Shown here one piece after another: positions 6,349-14,686 of a DNA stretch of 40,410 nt. Position numbers and translations under genes: made by a program. Source of the stretch: Rhodococcoides trifolii (lineage in GTDB: Bacteria; Actinomycetota; Actinomycetes; Mycobacteriales; Mycobacteriaceae); contig NZ_BMCU01000010.1 of NCBI RefSeq assembly GCF_014635345.1, positions 1 to 40,410 on the forward strand, read 5' to 3'. The notes beneath the pieces were generated by a model. It was given only the letters and a program-made list of their open reading frames with translations, was not told where the DNA came from and did no database searches. Position 1 is the stretch's first letter. Each line of letters opens with the position of its first letter.

Positions 6349-8537
6349 TCACGCCGTCGGCGACGAATGTTCTCGCCCACCATGACCGCGAGCAGGACGA
6401 TGCCGAATGCCATTCCGGCCAGGCCGAGGCGCTGGCCGGGCGGCCGGAAGGTGATTTCCAGGGCTGCATCGGTGGTGCCCGCCGGCAGGTCGACGTAGAC
6501 GAACGTTCCGCCCAGACCCTGCACCGTCAGCGGCTGCCCGTTCAGTGACGCGGTGTATCCGGGCCACGCGAGGCGGGCGAAGACGACTGATCCACCCGCG
6601 GGCGAACTGACCGTGACTTCTTCGTGGTTCGAGCTCGACGACACCGGCGTGGCCGTGGCGTTCACTGTCGCCGACACCGTGCCCTGCTGCGCGGAGATCG
6701 GCCCGTCGATCCGCTCGAGTACCGCAATCTGATCGCCCGACGATTTCGGCGCGGGAACCCAGTGCCAACCCGGCGGGACCGCGAAGTTCTGCAGCGACGG
6801 GAACTGCGTCTTCTGTACGGTCACGCGATCGAGAAGCATCAGGTCGGCGAAGGTGCGGCCGGTGTAGAGATCGGTGTTGAACACGCTCTGAAGTGCGGAT
6901 GCGCAGGTGGACCCGTCGTACTCCATGCAGAGCAGGCCGGCGAACTTCTGATGACCCACCGGTGTGTACGCGTTGACGTAGTCGAGGTCGAGGTCCTTGG
7001 CGTAGTTGCCGTAGACCTGCGAACGCCAGGGGAGGTTGTCGGTGCCCTTCGTCCCTGACGATGGGGTGTCGGTCAGGGTGCGGGTGCCCAGCTGCAGCGT
7101 GGTGCCGTCGAAATCGGGAAACTCGTCGCGCGCTTCGGACTGCGACGTCGGAAGCGCCCAGCTGCTCAGTACCGGAACGTAGTTGCCGACCTGATACAGC
7201 GCGATCGGAATCACCAGCACCATCAGGAGCGCGGCTGCGACGCGCTGATCGCGTCGCATCGCGAGGACCAGGACGACGGCGCCGAGGGCGACGACCAACA
7301 GTCCCCACATCAGGTGTCGACTCGCGAACTGAGGTCCCGACGACATCGCCCGCAGCACCAGAATCACGGTGATTGTGACGGCGGCGACGATCCGGGGACG
7401 CGCCGGTCGGGTGGTTCCGAATCGGCTGACCAGCGTCACCACGATGATCAGTGCCACGACTGCGACGAACGGCAGCAGTCGTGCCGGCCAGCGAATCTGG
7501 CCGATGTCGGACGGCCCAGCGGTGAAGAGCAGCAGGAACACCAGAAGGATCGCCGGAGCCGACAGTTCCTTGAACGACGACGTGGCTCGCTGCCACCCGA
7601 CGAACGCCAGGATGGGTACGAGAAACCACGCGATGTAGGTGACCGGGGCCGTGGTCGTCTCGCCGGCCCACGACTCGATGCTGGTCACCGCCGACGGAAT
7701 GCTGGCGGTGATCGTCTCCGACCACGGCGCCGTCAGGAAGTTGTCGTTCAGCGTGCCTTCCTGTCCGGTGCGCCACGTGACGGCCGAGCTCAGCACGCCG
7801 GGCAGGAAGGTCACGGCGCCGCACGCCGCCGCCGCGACGGACACCGCGGCGAGACGAAGCGACGGCCACAGTTGCCGGGTATGGATGTATTCGCCGATCA
7901 TCACGGCGCCGGCGGTCACGCCGGCCATCAGCGCGGCGTGGACGTACCCGACGCTGATCGCAAGATAGAGGAACACGAAGACCGGGATCGGGCCCGACTG
8001 CCCGCGCACGTAGCGGACGGCACTGGCCCACGCCTGGATCACCCAGGCCATGCCGATCAGCGAGGTGACCCACGACGGTTGCTCGAAGAAGAGGGTGAAG
8101 CCCGCGAACGGCGCACTCGCGGCGGCGACCGCGGCCCAGGCGGGGCGTGCGCCGTAGACCAGCGCAACTCGGTACACGCCGAGGGCCAGTACGACGGCGA
8201 AACCGATTTTGACGGCGGCGGCGAGCAACGACAGGTTGTCGACGGAGGGGGCAATGAAGTTGATCGCCATCTGCACGGGATTCCAGAGCCCACCCTGGCC
8301 CTCCACCGGGTAGTTTCCGGCCATCCACTGGTGCAGGACGATCGGCACGAACTGGCCTTCGCGGAGCAGCCGACCCAACTGCAGCCAGTTTCCGACCGCG
8401 CCGGACGCGGTGTCGTCGATGTAGAAGAACGTCGGTCGCAGCGCCAGTACGGCGAGCAGACCGACCACGACAATTCCGGCGGAAGCAGATCCCCAGGCCC
8501 AGCGCTCGCGACGAAAGGTCGAGGTCGCCGAACTCAT
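6306..8537 (-). CDS. Large polytopic membrane protein, YfhO/GT-C-like
   Basis: 743 aa, with about 12 or more hydrophobic segments in the first 480 residues, an extracytoplasmic region of about 220 residues, and a last helix near 700-722 followed by the basic tail NIRRRRRD. After the first helix there is an Asp-Asp pair (D41, D42 in FFYIDDTASG), as in GT-C glycosyltransferases that use polyprenyl-phosphate sugars. The C-terminal domain ending in LAWPGYTASLNG and an Ig-like strand pattern resembles YfhO-family proteins. It is divergent from glfT2 across 138 bp. A role in arabinogalactan or lipoglycan assembly is inferred from fold type and neighbours. A weak SD (AGAGG) precedes the ATG at 8537. 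Confidence 0.75.
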   Translation of the reverse strand: MSSATSTFRRERWAWGSASAGIVVVGLLAVLALRPTFFYIDDTASGAVGNWLQLGRLLREGQFVPIVLHQWMAGNYPVEGQGGLWNPVQMAINFIAPSVDNLSLLAAAVKIGFAVVLALGVYRVALVYGARPAWAAVAAASAPFAGFTLFFEQPSWVTSLIGMAWVIQAWASAVRYVRGQSGPIPVFVFLYLAISVGYVHAALMAGVTAGAVMIGEYIHTRQLWPSLRLAAVSVAAAACGAVTFLPGVLSSAVTWRTGQEGTLNDNFLTAPWSETITASIPSAVTSIESWAGETTTAPVTYIAWFLVPILAFVGWQRATSSFKELSAPAILLVFLLLFTAGPSDIGQIRWPARLLPFVAVVALIIVVTLVSRFGTTRPARPRIVAAVTITVILVLRAMSSGPQFASRHLMWGLLVVALGAVVLVLAMRRDQRVAAALLMVLVIPIALYQVGNYVPVLSSWALPTSQSEARDEFPDFDGTTLQLGTRTLTDTPSSGTKGTDNLPWRSQVYGNYAKDLDLDYVNAYTPVGHQKFAGLLCMEYDGSTCASALQSVFNTDLYTGRTFADLMLLDRVTVQKTQFPSLQNFAVPPGWHWVPAPKSSGDQIAVLERIDGPISAQQGTVSATVNATATPVSSSSNHEEVTVSSPAGGSVVFARLAWPGYTASLNGQPLTVQGLGGTFVYVDLPAGTTDAALEITFRPPGQRLGLAGMAFGIVLLAVMVGENIRRRRRDQGAGASPTTTVSL

Positions 8538-8675
8538 CTGATTGATCTACCTCTTCGTCGGGGGGTGCGAGAACCTAGATTGTCGCCGATAGCCGTTCGC
8601 CGCGGCCGTTCGGGTGGTAGGCGCGCCCTACGACGGATGCCGGGTACGGACCCGCCGCGTTGTTATCGTGGCCGC
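8538..8675. promoter_or_regulatory. Divergent promoter region, membrane protein / glfT2
   Basis: 138 bp without a gene. TATCGT at 8664-8669 is 6 nt before the glfT2 ATG and there is no SD, suggesting a leaderless glfT2 mRNA. An inverted repeat with 5-bp arms GTAGG/CCTAC around a CGCGC centre lies at 8616-8630 and could be a protein-binding site. Function is inferred. Confidence 0.4.
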
Positions 8676-10529
8676 ATGTCCCAACCCGCTTCGGTTCCGT
8701 CCACGCTCACCGAGGCCCGGAAGGTCCCGGATCGGCTGCTGGTCCAGCGTGGTGTGTTCGTCGGTCCGTCGGCCCGAGTCAACAGTGACCTGTACGTGAA
8801 CATCGAGCGCGGGGCCGGGCACCGAGAACGCCACTTCTTCTCTCTGGAGCCGCGGTCCTTCGCGCACACCAACACGTACTTCGGCCGCTTCGCCGCGTCG
8901 TACTGGCAGCGGTGGACCACTGTCTCCGCCGTGCGTGTCAGCGCGCGTCTGAGCACGAGCCAACGCGCACGGGTGCGGCTGATGGCCTCCGACATCGCCG
9001 GACACCGCCGCATAGTCGCCGGCGAGGAACCGACGTCCGACACGGTGATCAGCTTCGACGTGCCGCTCGACAAGTTCGTCGACGGTGGCGCGCTGTGGCT
9101 CGAGTTCGAGTCCTTCGGCGGCTCCCTGGTGGTCGACGACCTCGAGTGGACCGTGACGTCGCCCGACGTGGTCCGCAACGTCGCCATCGCCATCTGTACC
9201 TTCAATCGCGCCGACGATTGCGCCCACACGGTTGCTGCTCTGGCGTCCGACGAGTCGATCGTCGACATCATCGACGCGGTGTACGTGGTGGACCAGGGGA
9301 CCGACCTGGTGAAGGACCGTGACGAGTTCGTCCGGGCCGCATCGATACTGGGCGACAAACTCGTCTACCTGAACCAGCCCAACCTCGGTGGCGCAGGCGG
9401 ATTCACGCGAGGCCTGTACGAGGTGTCCGGCAGCGGATCCACCGCCGACGTCATCCTCATGGACGACGACATCCTCTGTGAACCCGAAACGGTGTTGCGG
9501 CTCAGCACATTCGCCAACACGACCGTCGAACCGACCCTGGTCGGCGCGCAGATGCTGTTCCTACTCAACCCCGACTACCTGAACGTGGGAGCCGAAGACG
9601 TCGATCTGTCGGTCCTGATGCACGGCCGGCGGGTACCGAAAGCGTTGGGCAACAAGTCGATGCTCACCAAGAACCAGGAGCGACGGGTCGACGCCGGGTA
9701 CAACGCGTGGTGGACGTGCCTGATCCCCGCCGAAGTGGTGAAGACGATCGGACTGCCACTGCCGATCTTCTTCCAGTGGGACGACGTCGAATACGGCGTT
9801 CGCGCACGGGAAGCCGGCTTCGTGACGGTCACGCTTCCCAACGCGGCCGTGTGGCACGCCGACTTCTACTGGAAGGATTTCGACGACTGGGCACGCTACT
9901 TCAGCACCCGCAATTCCCTCGTCGTCGGTTCGCTTCACAGTCAGCTCGACGGTAAAGCGTTGTCGGCCATGTTCTTCCGGCAGATCGCGGAATACATAGT
10001 CGGCATGCAGTACGGACTCGCGCACACCACGCTGAAGGGGATCGAGGACTTCCTGAAGGGTCCGTCCCACCTGCGGGACGGCGGCATGGCGGCGATGGCC
10101 CAGATTCGTGCGGACCGCAAGGACTACCCCGAGACCATCATGCATCCGGCCGCGACGGCGCCGGTTCGGTCGGCGGACCTTCGCGTCGAAAGAGCGAGCG
10201 GTGAGCCGAGCAGGATGCGGCTGATCCTCGCCAAACGAGCACTCGATCAGTGGCGCGGCCGCACCATCGGCGGATTGCACGGCGTCACCCGCGAGGACGC
10301 CCACTGGTGGCACATCTCGCGCTTCGATCACGTGGTGGTGACCGACGCGTCGCAGGGTGGGGTGCGAATTCGTCGGCGCGACAAGGCAACTGCACGAAAG
10401 TTGGTGCTGCGAACCTACCGACTGATGAAGCGATTGCGCGCCGAAGCCCCTGCGGTCTCCGAGCAGTATCGGGCGGCGGTGCCGGACCTCATCAGCAGGG
10501 AGAACTGGGCGCGGTTGTACGGGCTCTGA
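8676..10529 (+). CDS. glfT2: Galactofuranosyltransferase GlfT2
   Basis: 617 aa, near the 637 aa of the mycobacterial enzyme. It polymerises the galactan of arabinogalactan from UDP-galactofuranose with alternating beta-(1,5) and beta-(1,6) links, at the inner face of the plasma membrane. An N-terminal beta-sandwich (about 1-160) precedes the GT-A domain, which begins at NVAIAICTFNR (168-178). The metal-binding triad DDD is at 263-265 in ILMDDDILCEP; QPNLGGAGGF (234-243) and WHADFYWKD (the family's His/Trp acceptor-site motif) are present. The C-terminal helical domain is complete. The frame is open far upstream, but that stretch is antisense to the membrane protein; MSQPAS at 8676 fits the family's start. 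Confidence 0.94.
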   Translation: MSQPASVPSTLTEARKVPDRLLVQRGVFVGPSARVNSDLYVNIERGAGHRERHFFSLEPRSFAHTNTYFGRFAASYWQRWTTVSAVRVSARLSTSQRARVRLMASDIAGHRRIVAGEEPTSDTVISFDVPLDKFVDGGALWLEFESFGGSLVVDDLEWTVTSPDVVRNVAIAICTFNRADDCAHTVAALASDESIVDIIDAVYVVDQGTDLVKDRDEFVRAASILGDKLVYLNQPNLGGAGGFTRGLYEVSGSGSTADVILMDDDILCEPETVLRLSTFANTTVEPTLVGAQMLFLLNPDYLNVGAEDVDLSVLMHGRRVPKALGNKSMLTKNQERRVDAGYNAWWTCLIPAEVVKTIGLPLPIFFQWDDVEYGVRAREAGFVTVTLPNAAVWHADFYWKDFDDWARYFSTRNSLVVGSLHSQLDGKALSAMFFRQIAEYIVGMQYGLAHTTLKGIEDFLKGPSHLRDGGMAAMAQIRADRKDYPETIMHPAATAPVRSADLRVERASGEPSRMRLILAKRALDQWRGRTIGGLHGVTREDAHWWHISRFDHVVVTDASQGGVRIRRRDKATARKLVLRTYRLMKRLRAEAPAVSEQYRAAVPDLISRENWARLYGL

Positions 10530-10536
10530 CCGCAGA

Positions 10537-10551
10537 GATCACCCGGTGATC
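10537..10551. repeat. 15-bp palindrome between convergent gene ends
   Basis: GATCACC and GGTGATC flank a single C between the ends of glfT2 (10529) and the methyltransferase gene (stop at 10541-10539), overlapping the latter's stop codon. It could act as a bidirectional terminator hairpin, but no T-run follows on either strand. Confidence 0.35.
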
Positions 10552-11369
10552 CGCACGACCACCTGCTCACTGTTCGACGTGTACGCGAGGTAGTCGAACT
10601 TCACCCCGGCCCGCTTCACGAACTCCACCCACGCCCGGTATTCGTGCTGCTCCCACCCGGGAAAGTTGAAGAACTCGTCGAAGACGATGATCGTGCCCGG
10701 CTTCAACCGGCTTTCGAGTCGGCGCAGGACGAAATCCGTCGACGAGTACAGGTCCGCGTCGAGGTGCAGGAACGCCACCGGTCCGCGATTCTTCGACAGA
10801 AACGTCGCCAGAGTCTGCTGGAACAACCCTTCGACGAGGAACGCCCCCGGGACGTCCGGCTTCTCCGCAACGGCGAACTCGCCGACGGGGTAGCCGGTGC
10901 GCCACGGCTCGGGGAGGCCGTCGAAGGTGTCGAAGCCGACGACGACACCGACGTTCGACTCCTCTTTCCACTTCTCGGCGATGATCGTGAGCGTCGTGCC
11001 GGTGGCGACGCCGAATTCGAGCGCCATGCCGTCGATGGACACCTGGTCCAGCGCGAAGCGCAGTGTCTCGTGCGGATGGGTGAACGTCGGGAGATTGTCG
11101 AGCGTCGTTTCGGCGAAATCTGCGCTCGATGCGACTGCTTCGAGATCGGATGCGAAAGGCATGTCGTGCCGCATCCGAAATTCCAGGGTGTCGACCGATG
11201 CACGGAGGTCGGCGAGCACGGCGCCCTGCTCGTCCAGTCGCTTGATCAGCTCACGGTGCCGGCGGTCCGACTCGGCCAGTGGTTCGGCCACGGCGTCCTG
11301 TACTGCGTTGATGAGCTTGTTGCGGGCGGACACCTTGAGGCGTTCGGACCACCGGGGGCGGGACGTCAT
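10539..11369 (-). CDS. TylF-like class I methyltransferase with N-terminal helical region
   Basis: 276 aa. Residues about 10-70 are charged and helical, with a heptad-like pattern suggesting a coiled coil. The catalytic part starts near residue 85. Motif I is LEFGVATGTTLTII (about 117-130), followed by GFDTFDGLPEPW and by LHLDADLYSST and FDEFFNFPGWEQHE, all typical of TylF/macrocin-O-methyltransferase-like enzymes acting on sugar hydroxyls with a divalent metal. It is the last gene of the bpa-wzm-wzt-glfT1 operon, 16 nt after glfT1. Methylation of a galactan or lipid-linked glycan is a reasonable inference; the substrate is not shown. Confidence 0.82.
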   Translation of the reverse strand: MTSRPRWSERLKVSARNKLINAVQDAVAEPLAESDRRHRELIKRLDEQGAVLADLRASVDTLEFRMRHDMPFASDLEAVASSADFAETTLDNLPTFTHPHETLRFALDQVSIDGMALEFGVATGTTLTIIAEKWKEESNVGVVVGFDTFDGLPEPWRTGYPVGEFAVAEKPDVPGAFLVEGLFQQTLATFLSKNRGPVAFLHLDADLYSSTDFVLRRLESRLKPGTIIVFDEFFNFPGWEQHEYRAWVEFVKRAGVKFDYLAYTSNSEQVVVRITG

Positions 11370-11385
11370 GAAGACATACCGTAGT

Positions 11386-12273
11386 TCACGGTCTCCGGAA
11401 ACGCTCCTGCCGACCGAGCTTGCGCAATCGGAACCATTCGCCCAGGCCGCGGGGGTCGCGTTTCGTCACCAGGAAGTACCAGGAAAACCGAATCCACTCC
11501 TGCGGAAGCAGTTTGCGCATGCCCGGCTGCGACATCACGTACCCCCGGTTGCGGTAGGTGAAGTAGCGCTTGGTGGGGTCGTCGGGATACTGCGTGTGCA
11601 TTCGTCCCCCGAGGATGGGTTTGAACTCCTCGGCTCCGTTGGGGTGGACGTACGCAGTCTGCAGACACGTGCCGAACTGGAGGCCGGACCGGGTGAGTCG
11701 ACGGTGTATCTCCACCTCGTCGCCGCGGACGAACAACCGGAGGTCGGGAACGCCCACTGCCTCGATGGCGGCTGCGGTGAACAGCGCGCCGTTGAACAAC
11801 GAGGCGTACGACGGAAGTAATTCCTCCTCCCCGAGCTCGTGCCGCCACCGTCGCCACGCGGTTCCCCGCCGCAGCGGGAAAGCAAGTCGGTCGGGCTCGT
11901 CGATGTCGCACACGACGGGCGACACCTCCTGCAACGAATACTTCTCGGCGCACGCCAACAGCGTCTCGAGAACGCGTGGCCCTTCGGGGCGGCCGTCGTC
12001 GTCGGCCAGCCACACCCGGTCGGCACCGAGGGACAGCGCGTAGAGGATGCCCAGGGCGAATCCACCTGCGCCGCCGAGGTTGTGCTTGGACCCGAGATAC
12101 GTCGTCTCGAGTCGGACCGATTCGACCAACGAACGAACAGCCTCCTCGTCCGCATTGTCGACGACGACAAGATGGTCGAGTGAACGCGACTGGGACGCAA
12201 GCACTTCCAACGACTGCGCCAGGAGCTCGCGGCGTCGATGAGTGACGACGACACCGATGATTCGTTCAGTCAC
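11386..12273 (-). CDS. glfT1: Galactofuranosyltransferase GlfT1 (galactan initiation)
   Basis: 295 aa GT2 enzyme. In mycobacteria GlfT1 adds the first galactofuranose residues to the polyprenyl-linked rhamnosyl-GlcNAc unit. Motifs: GVVVTHRR (7-14), VVDNADE (38-43), SKHNLGGAGGFALG (62-75, shared with GlfT2) and the metal triad DDD at 91-93 in WLADDDGRP. The later FVRGDEVEIHRRL matches the catalytic-base region of the family. The GTG at 12273 is chosen because the GT-A strand begins at residue 4; it overlaps the wzt stop by 8 nt, so translation is coupled. Context with wzt and wzm matches the mycobacterial Rv3781-Rv3783 set. Confidence 0.92.
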   Translation of the reverse strand: MTERIIGVVVTHRRRELLAQSLEVLASQSRSLDHLVVVDNADEEAVRSLVESVRLETTYLGSKHNLGGAGGFALGILYALSLGADRVWLADDDGRPEGPRVLETLLACAEKYSLQEVSPVVCDIDEPDRLAFPLRRGTAWRRWRHELGEEELLPSYASLFNGALFTAAAIEAVGVPDLRLFVRGDEVEIHRRLTRSGLQFGTCLQTAYVHPNGAEEFKPILGGRMHTQYPDDPTKRYFTYRNRGYVMSQPGMRKLLPQEWIRFSWYFLVTKRDPRGLGEWFRLRKLGRQERFRRP

Positions 12274-13063
12274 CGGACTTCTCGAGCTCCCTGATGACGT
12301 GCGCGACGTGGTCTCCCGCTTCGGGGCCCTCGTACGCCCGCACGATCTCCTCGATTCCACCCTGCTGGCGGATGTTGCCGTGATCGATCCACATCGCGCT
12401 GTCGCAGAGTTGGGCCAGGAATTCGTTGGAGTGCGAGGCGAACACGAGGATGCCGGACCGCTGCACCAACGACTGCAGCCGAATGCGCGCCTTCTTCATG
12501 AACTCTGCGTCGACGGCGCCGATGCCTTCGTCGAGCAGCAGGATCTCCGGGTCGATGCTGGTGACGACGCCCATCGCGACGCGCACTCGCATGCCGGTGG
12601 AATAGGTGCGCAGCGGCATCGACAGGTAGTCGCCGAGTTCGGTGAATTCGGCGATCTCGTCCATCTTCGCGAGCATCTGCTTACGCGTCTGCCCGAGGAA
12701 CAACCCGCGAATGATGATGTTCTCGTATCCCGAGATCTCCGGGTCCATGCCGACGCCCAAGTCGAAGACGGGCGCGACTCGCCCACGAATGGACGCGCTT
12801 CCGCGTGTCGGTTCGTAGATGCCGGCCAGCAACCTCAGCAGGGTCGACTTGCCCGCGCCGTTGTGGCCGACCAGGCCGATGCGGTCGCCCTCCTTCAGCG
12901 AGAGGGTGATGTCGCGCAGCGCCTCGACGACGACGACGTCGGAGTCGTTTCGACCGATGGAGCCGCCGGCCTTGCCGAGGAACGCCTTCTTCAGGGAGCG
13001 GGACTTGGCGTCGAAGATCGGGAAGTCGACGCAGGCATCCTTGGTCTCGATGCTGACGGTCAC
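12266..13063 (-). CDS. wzt: ABC transporter ATPase Wzt (galactan/polysaccharide export)
   Basis: 265 aa nucleotide-binding subunit of a polysaccharide exporter. Walker A GHNGAGKST at 66-74; an ABC signature variant YSTGM at 154-158; Walker B ILLLDE at 174-179; switch histidine in FASHS. The family's early segment FPIFDAKSRSLKKAFLG is typical of TagH/Wzt/RfbE. There is no long C-terminal carbohydrate-binding domain, unlike O9a-type Wzt, so substrate selection does not depend on such a domain. The mycobacterial orthologue (Rv3781) with Wzm moves lipid-linked galactan across the membrane. It lies 12 nt after wzm and overlaps glfT1. Confidence 0.93.
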   Translation of the reverse strand: MTVSIETKDACVDFPIFDAKSRSLKKAFLGKAGGSIGRNDSDVVVVEALRDITLSLKEGDRIGLVGHNGAGKSTLLRLLAGIYEPTRGSASIRGRVAPVFDLGVGMDPEISGYENIIIRGLFLGQTRKQMLAKMDEIAEFTELGDYLSMPLRTYSTGMRVRVAMGVVTSIDPEILLLDEGIGAVDAEFMKKARIRLQSLVQRSGILVFASHSNEFLAQLCDSAMWIDHGNIRQQGGIEEIVRAYEGPEAGDHVAHVIRELEKSGD

Positions 13064-13075
13064 GGTCGGTCGCTC

Positions 13076-13900
13076 CTAAACCCAGTAGGGCACGCGGGCC
13101 CGATATTTGCGCATGGCGTGGATGGCAAGGAGCCACCCGAACACCGTGATCGCGATGACGATGTACCAGTGGTACGCCTTCTGCGGCTGCCCGATCATCG
13201 GGTCGCGGATGATCGCGAGGTAGTGGAAGAGCGGGTTGATCTCCGCAAGCTTCGCCCGTTCGGAAATCTGCCCGCCGGCGCCGCTGAGCGCTTCGGTGGT
13301 CCACATGATGGGCGTCAGCACGAAGAGCAGAAGGATGAGGCTGCCGAGGATCGGCGCGATGTCGCGGTAGCGGGTGGCGAAGATGCCGAACACGAACGAG
13401 ACCCACAGAGAGTTCATGATGATGAGCACCAGTGCCGGGATCGCGGTGAGCGACGCCCAGGTCAGCTCCCGCCACACTCCGAACGCGGCCAGGATCACCA
13501 CGTAGATCACGAGGTTGTGTGCCAACAGCAACAGCTGCCGCCACACGAGGCGATAGATGTGCACGCTCAGCGCCGACGGCAGCTGTTTGATCAGCCCCTC
13601 GTTCGCGACGAACACCTCGGAGCCCTCGAGAATCGACGCGCTGATGAGATTCCAGATGATCAGCCCGACGGTCACGTAGGGCAGGAACTGCGAGATCGGT
13701 TGGTCGAGGAGCGCCGAGTAGAGGACGCCCATGGCCGCGGCCTGCACACCCGTCGCGATCGTGATCCAGAACGGACCGATCACCGACCGGCGGTAGCGCT
13801 GCTTGATGTCTTGCCAGCCGAGGCTGAGCCAGAGTTCGCGCTGCCCGTACCCCTCCCGCAGATCTCGGAAGGCGCGGCTGAGCGTTTGGCTGTCGGACAC
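13076..13900 (-). CDS. wzm: ABC transporter permease Wzm (galactan/polysaccharide export)
   Basis: 274 aa ABC-2-type permease with about six membrane helices. The N-terminal amphipathic segment ELWLSLGWQDIKQRYRRSVIGPFW is the typical start of Wzm/TagG proteins; helices follow at about 45-68, 72-95, 120-145, 150-172, 180-200 and 245-265. With Wzt it forms the exporter for lipid-linked galactan, by analogy with mycobacteria (Rv3783). It is the second gene of the operon, 37 nt after bpa. The ATG at 13900 gives the full family N-terminus. Confidence 0.92.
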   Translation of the reverse strand: MSDSQTLSRAFRDLREGYGQRELWLSLGWQDIKQRYRRSVIGPFWITIATGVQAAAMGVLYSALLDQPISQFLPYVTVGLIIWNLISASILEGSEVFVANEGLIKQLPSALSVHIYRLVWRQLLLLAHNLVIYVVILAAFGVWRELTWASLTAIPALVLIIMNSLWVSFVFGIFATRYRDIAPILGSLILLLFVLTPIMWTTEALSGAGGQISERAKLAEINPLFHYLAIIRDPMIGQPQKAYHWYIVIAITVFGWLLAIHAMRKYRARVPYWV

Positions 13901-13937
13901 GAGCGACGAGCCTACTTGGTTTCCCGAGGCAGCCCGA

Positions 13938-14522
13938 TCAGAGATACTGCCCGGTGCCCGACGACGGCTGAGACGGACCGCCGCCCATGCTCACGCCGGG
14001 AGGCAGGGCGCCCTGCCGCATCTGCTCCAGCTGGGCTCGCGCTGCCATCTGCTGCGCGAACAGCGCGGTCTGAATGCCGTGGAACAGGCCTTCGAGCCAC
14101 CCGACCAGCTGAGCCTGCGCGATACGCAGCTCGGCGTCGGTAGGAACGGTGTCCTCGCCGAACGGCAGCGTGAGCCGCTCGAGCTCGTCGCGCAGTTCCG
14201 GAGCGAGTCCCTGTTCGAGCTCACGCACGGAGGACTGGTGAATCTCCTTCAGACGGGCGCGGCTCGCGTCGTCGAGCGGAGCGGCCCGCACCTCTTCGAG
14301 CAGCTGCTTGATCATGGTGCCGATACGCATCACCTTGGCGGGCTGCTCGACCATGTCGGCCAGCGATTCACCGGGCTCGTCGTCCGCCGCGCCCGTCACC
14401 GAGGCACGTGCGGCCGCCGCAGACGCTTCCGCCGCACTCATCGCAACGGGACGGCCGTCTGGTCCGACGATGACGACCTGGTCGTCTTCGGGCTGGTCGG
14501 GCTGCGGCTGAGATGACGTCAT
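13938..14522 (-). CDS. bpa: Bacterial proteasome activator Bpa
   Basis: 194 aa. Bpa forms an ATP-independent dodecameric ring that docks on the 20S proteasome and feeds it unfolded proteins. Features: a disordered acidic N-terminus (1-50), a helical core at about 55-165 (MVEQPAKVMRIGTMIKQLL, then RLKEIHQSSVRELEQGL), a Gly/Pro/Ser-rich linker, and the C-terminal GQYL motif at the last four residues, which inserts into the proteasome alpha ring. First gene of a minus-strand unit continuing into wzm-wzt-glfT1, as bpa adjoins wzt in mycobacteria (Rv3780). Upstream a CAAGAT hexamer (14534 to 14529) is 6 nt from the ATG, possibly a leaderless promoter. Confidence 0.94.
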   Translation of the reverse strand: MTSSQPQPDQPEDDQVVIVGPDGRPVAMSAAEASAAAARASVTGAADDEPGESLADMVEQPAKVMRIGTMIKQLLEEVRAAPLDDASRARLKEIHQSSVRELEQGLAPELRDELERLTLPFGEDTVPTDAELRIAQAQLVGWLEGLFHGIQTALFAQQMAARAQLEQMRQGALPPGVSMGGGPSQPSSGTGQYL

Positions 14523-14682
14523 GTGTCCATCTTGACCCGACGTACCGACACCCGCCAGCGCCGGGGCGCCCTATCCTGGTAGCAGCGTCGGGGAGGACCG
14601 CTACGGGAGGATCGATCATGCCTGCGTGCACCCCGACCGGTGACGGGGCGCTCGGCGGTTCGCGGCGCTTAGAGTGTCCGGC
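14523..14682. promoter_or_regulatory. Divergent promoter region, bpa / class V aminotransferase-like gene
   Basis: 160 bp. TAGAGT at 14670-14675 lies 7 nt before the ATG at 14683 and fits a leaderless promoter for the right-hand gene. A second -10-like hexamer, TATCCT at 14572-14577, would give a longer transcript carrying the possible 22-codon reading frame at 14618-14686. Hexamers are seen; activity is inferred. Confidence 0.4.
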
Positions 14683-14686
14683 ATGA
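14618..14686 (+). CDS. Possible 22-codon leader ORF upstream of the class V protein
   Basis: ATG at 14618 has a strong Shine-Dalgarno (GGGAGG at 14605-14610, 7 nt away) and reads MPACTPTGDGALGGSRRLEC then PA and stop. The stop TGA overlaps the downstream ATG (ATGA at 14683-14686), so it could couple translation. It holds a TTA codon, rare in high-GC actinobacteria. The gene downstream also has its own leaderless-type promoter inside this frame, so the small ORF may be translated only from a longer transcript, or not at all. No homologue is recognised. Confidence 0.3.
   Translation: MPACTPTGDGALGGSRRLECPA

Noticed and set aside
7314..8675. In-frame upward extension of glfT2 by about 450 codons
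   Set aside because: It is fully antisense to the conserved membrane protein gene, has low-complexity Arg/Gly/Asp content typical of an antisense frame, and GlfT2 proteins start near residue MSQPAS.
12242..14143. 633-codon plus-strand open frame
   Set aside because: It lies antisense across wzt, wzm and part of bpa, which have complete family motifs; the translation is rich in Arg, Asp, His and Gln and resembles no family.
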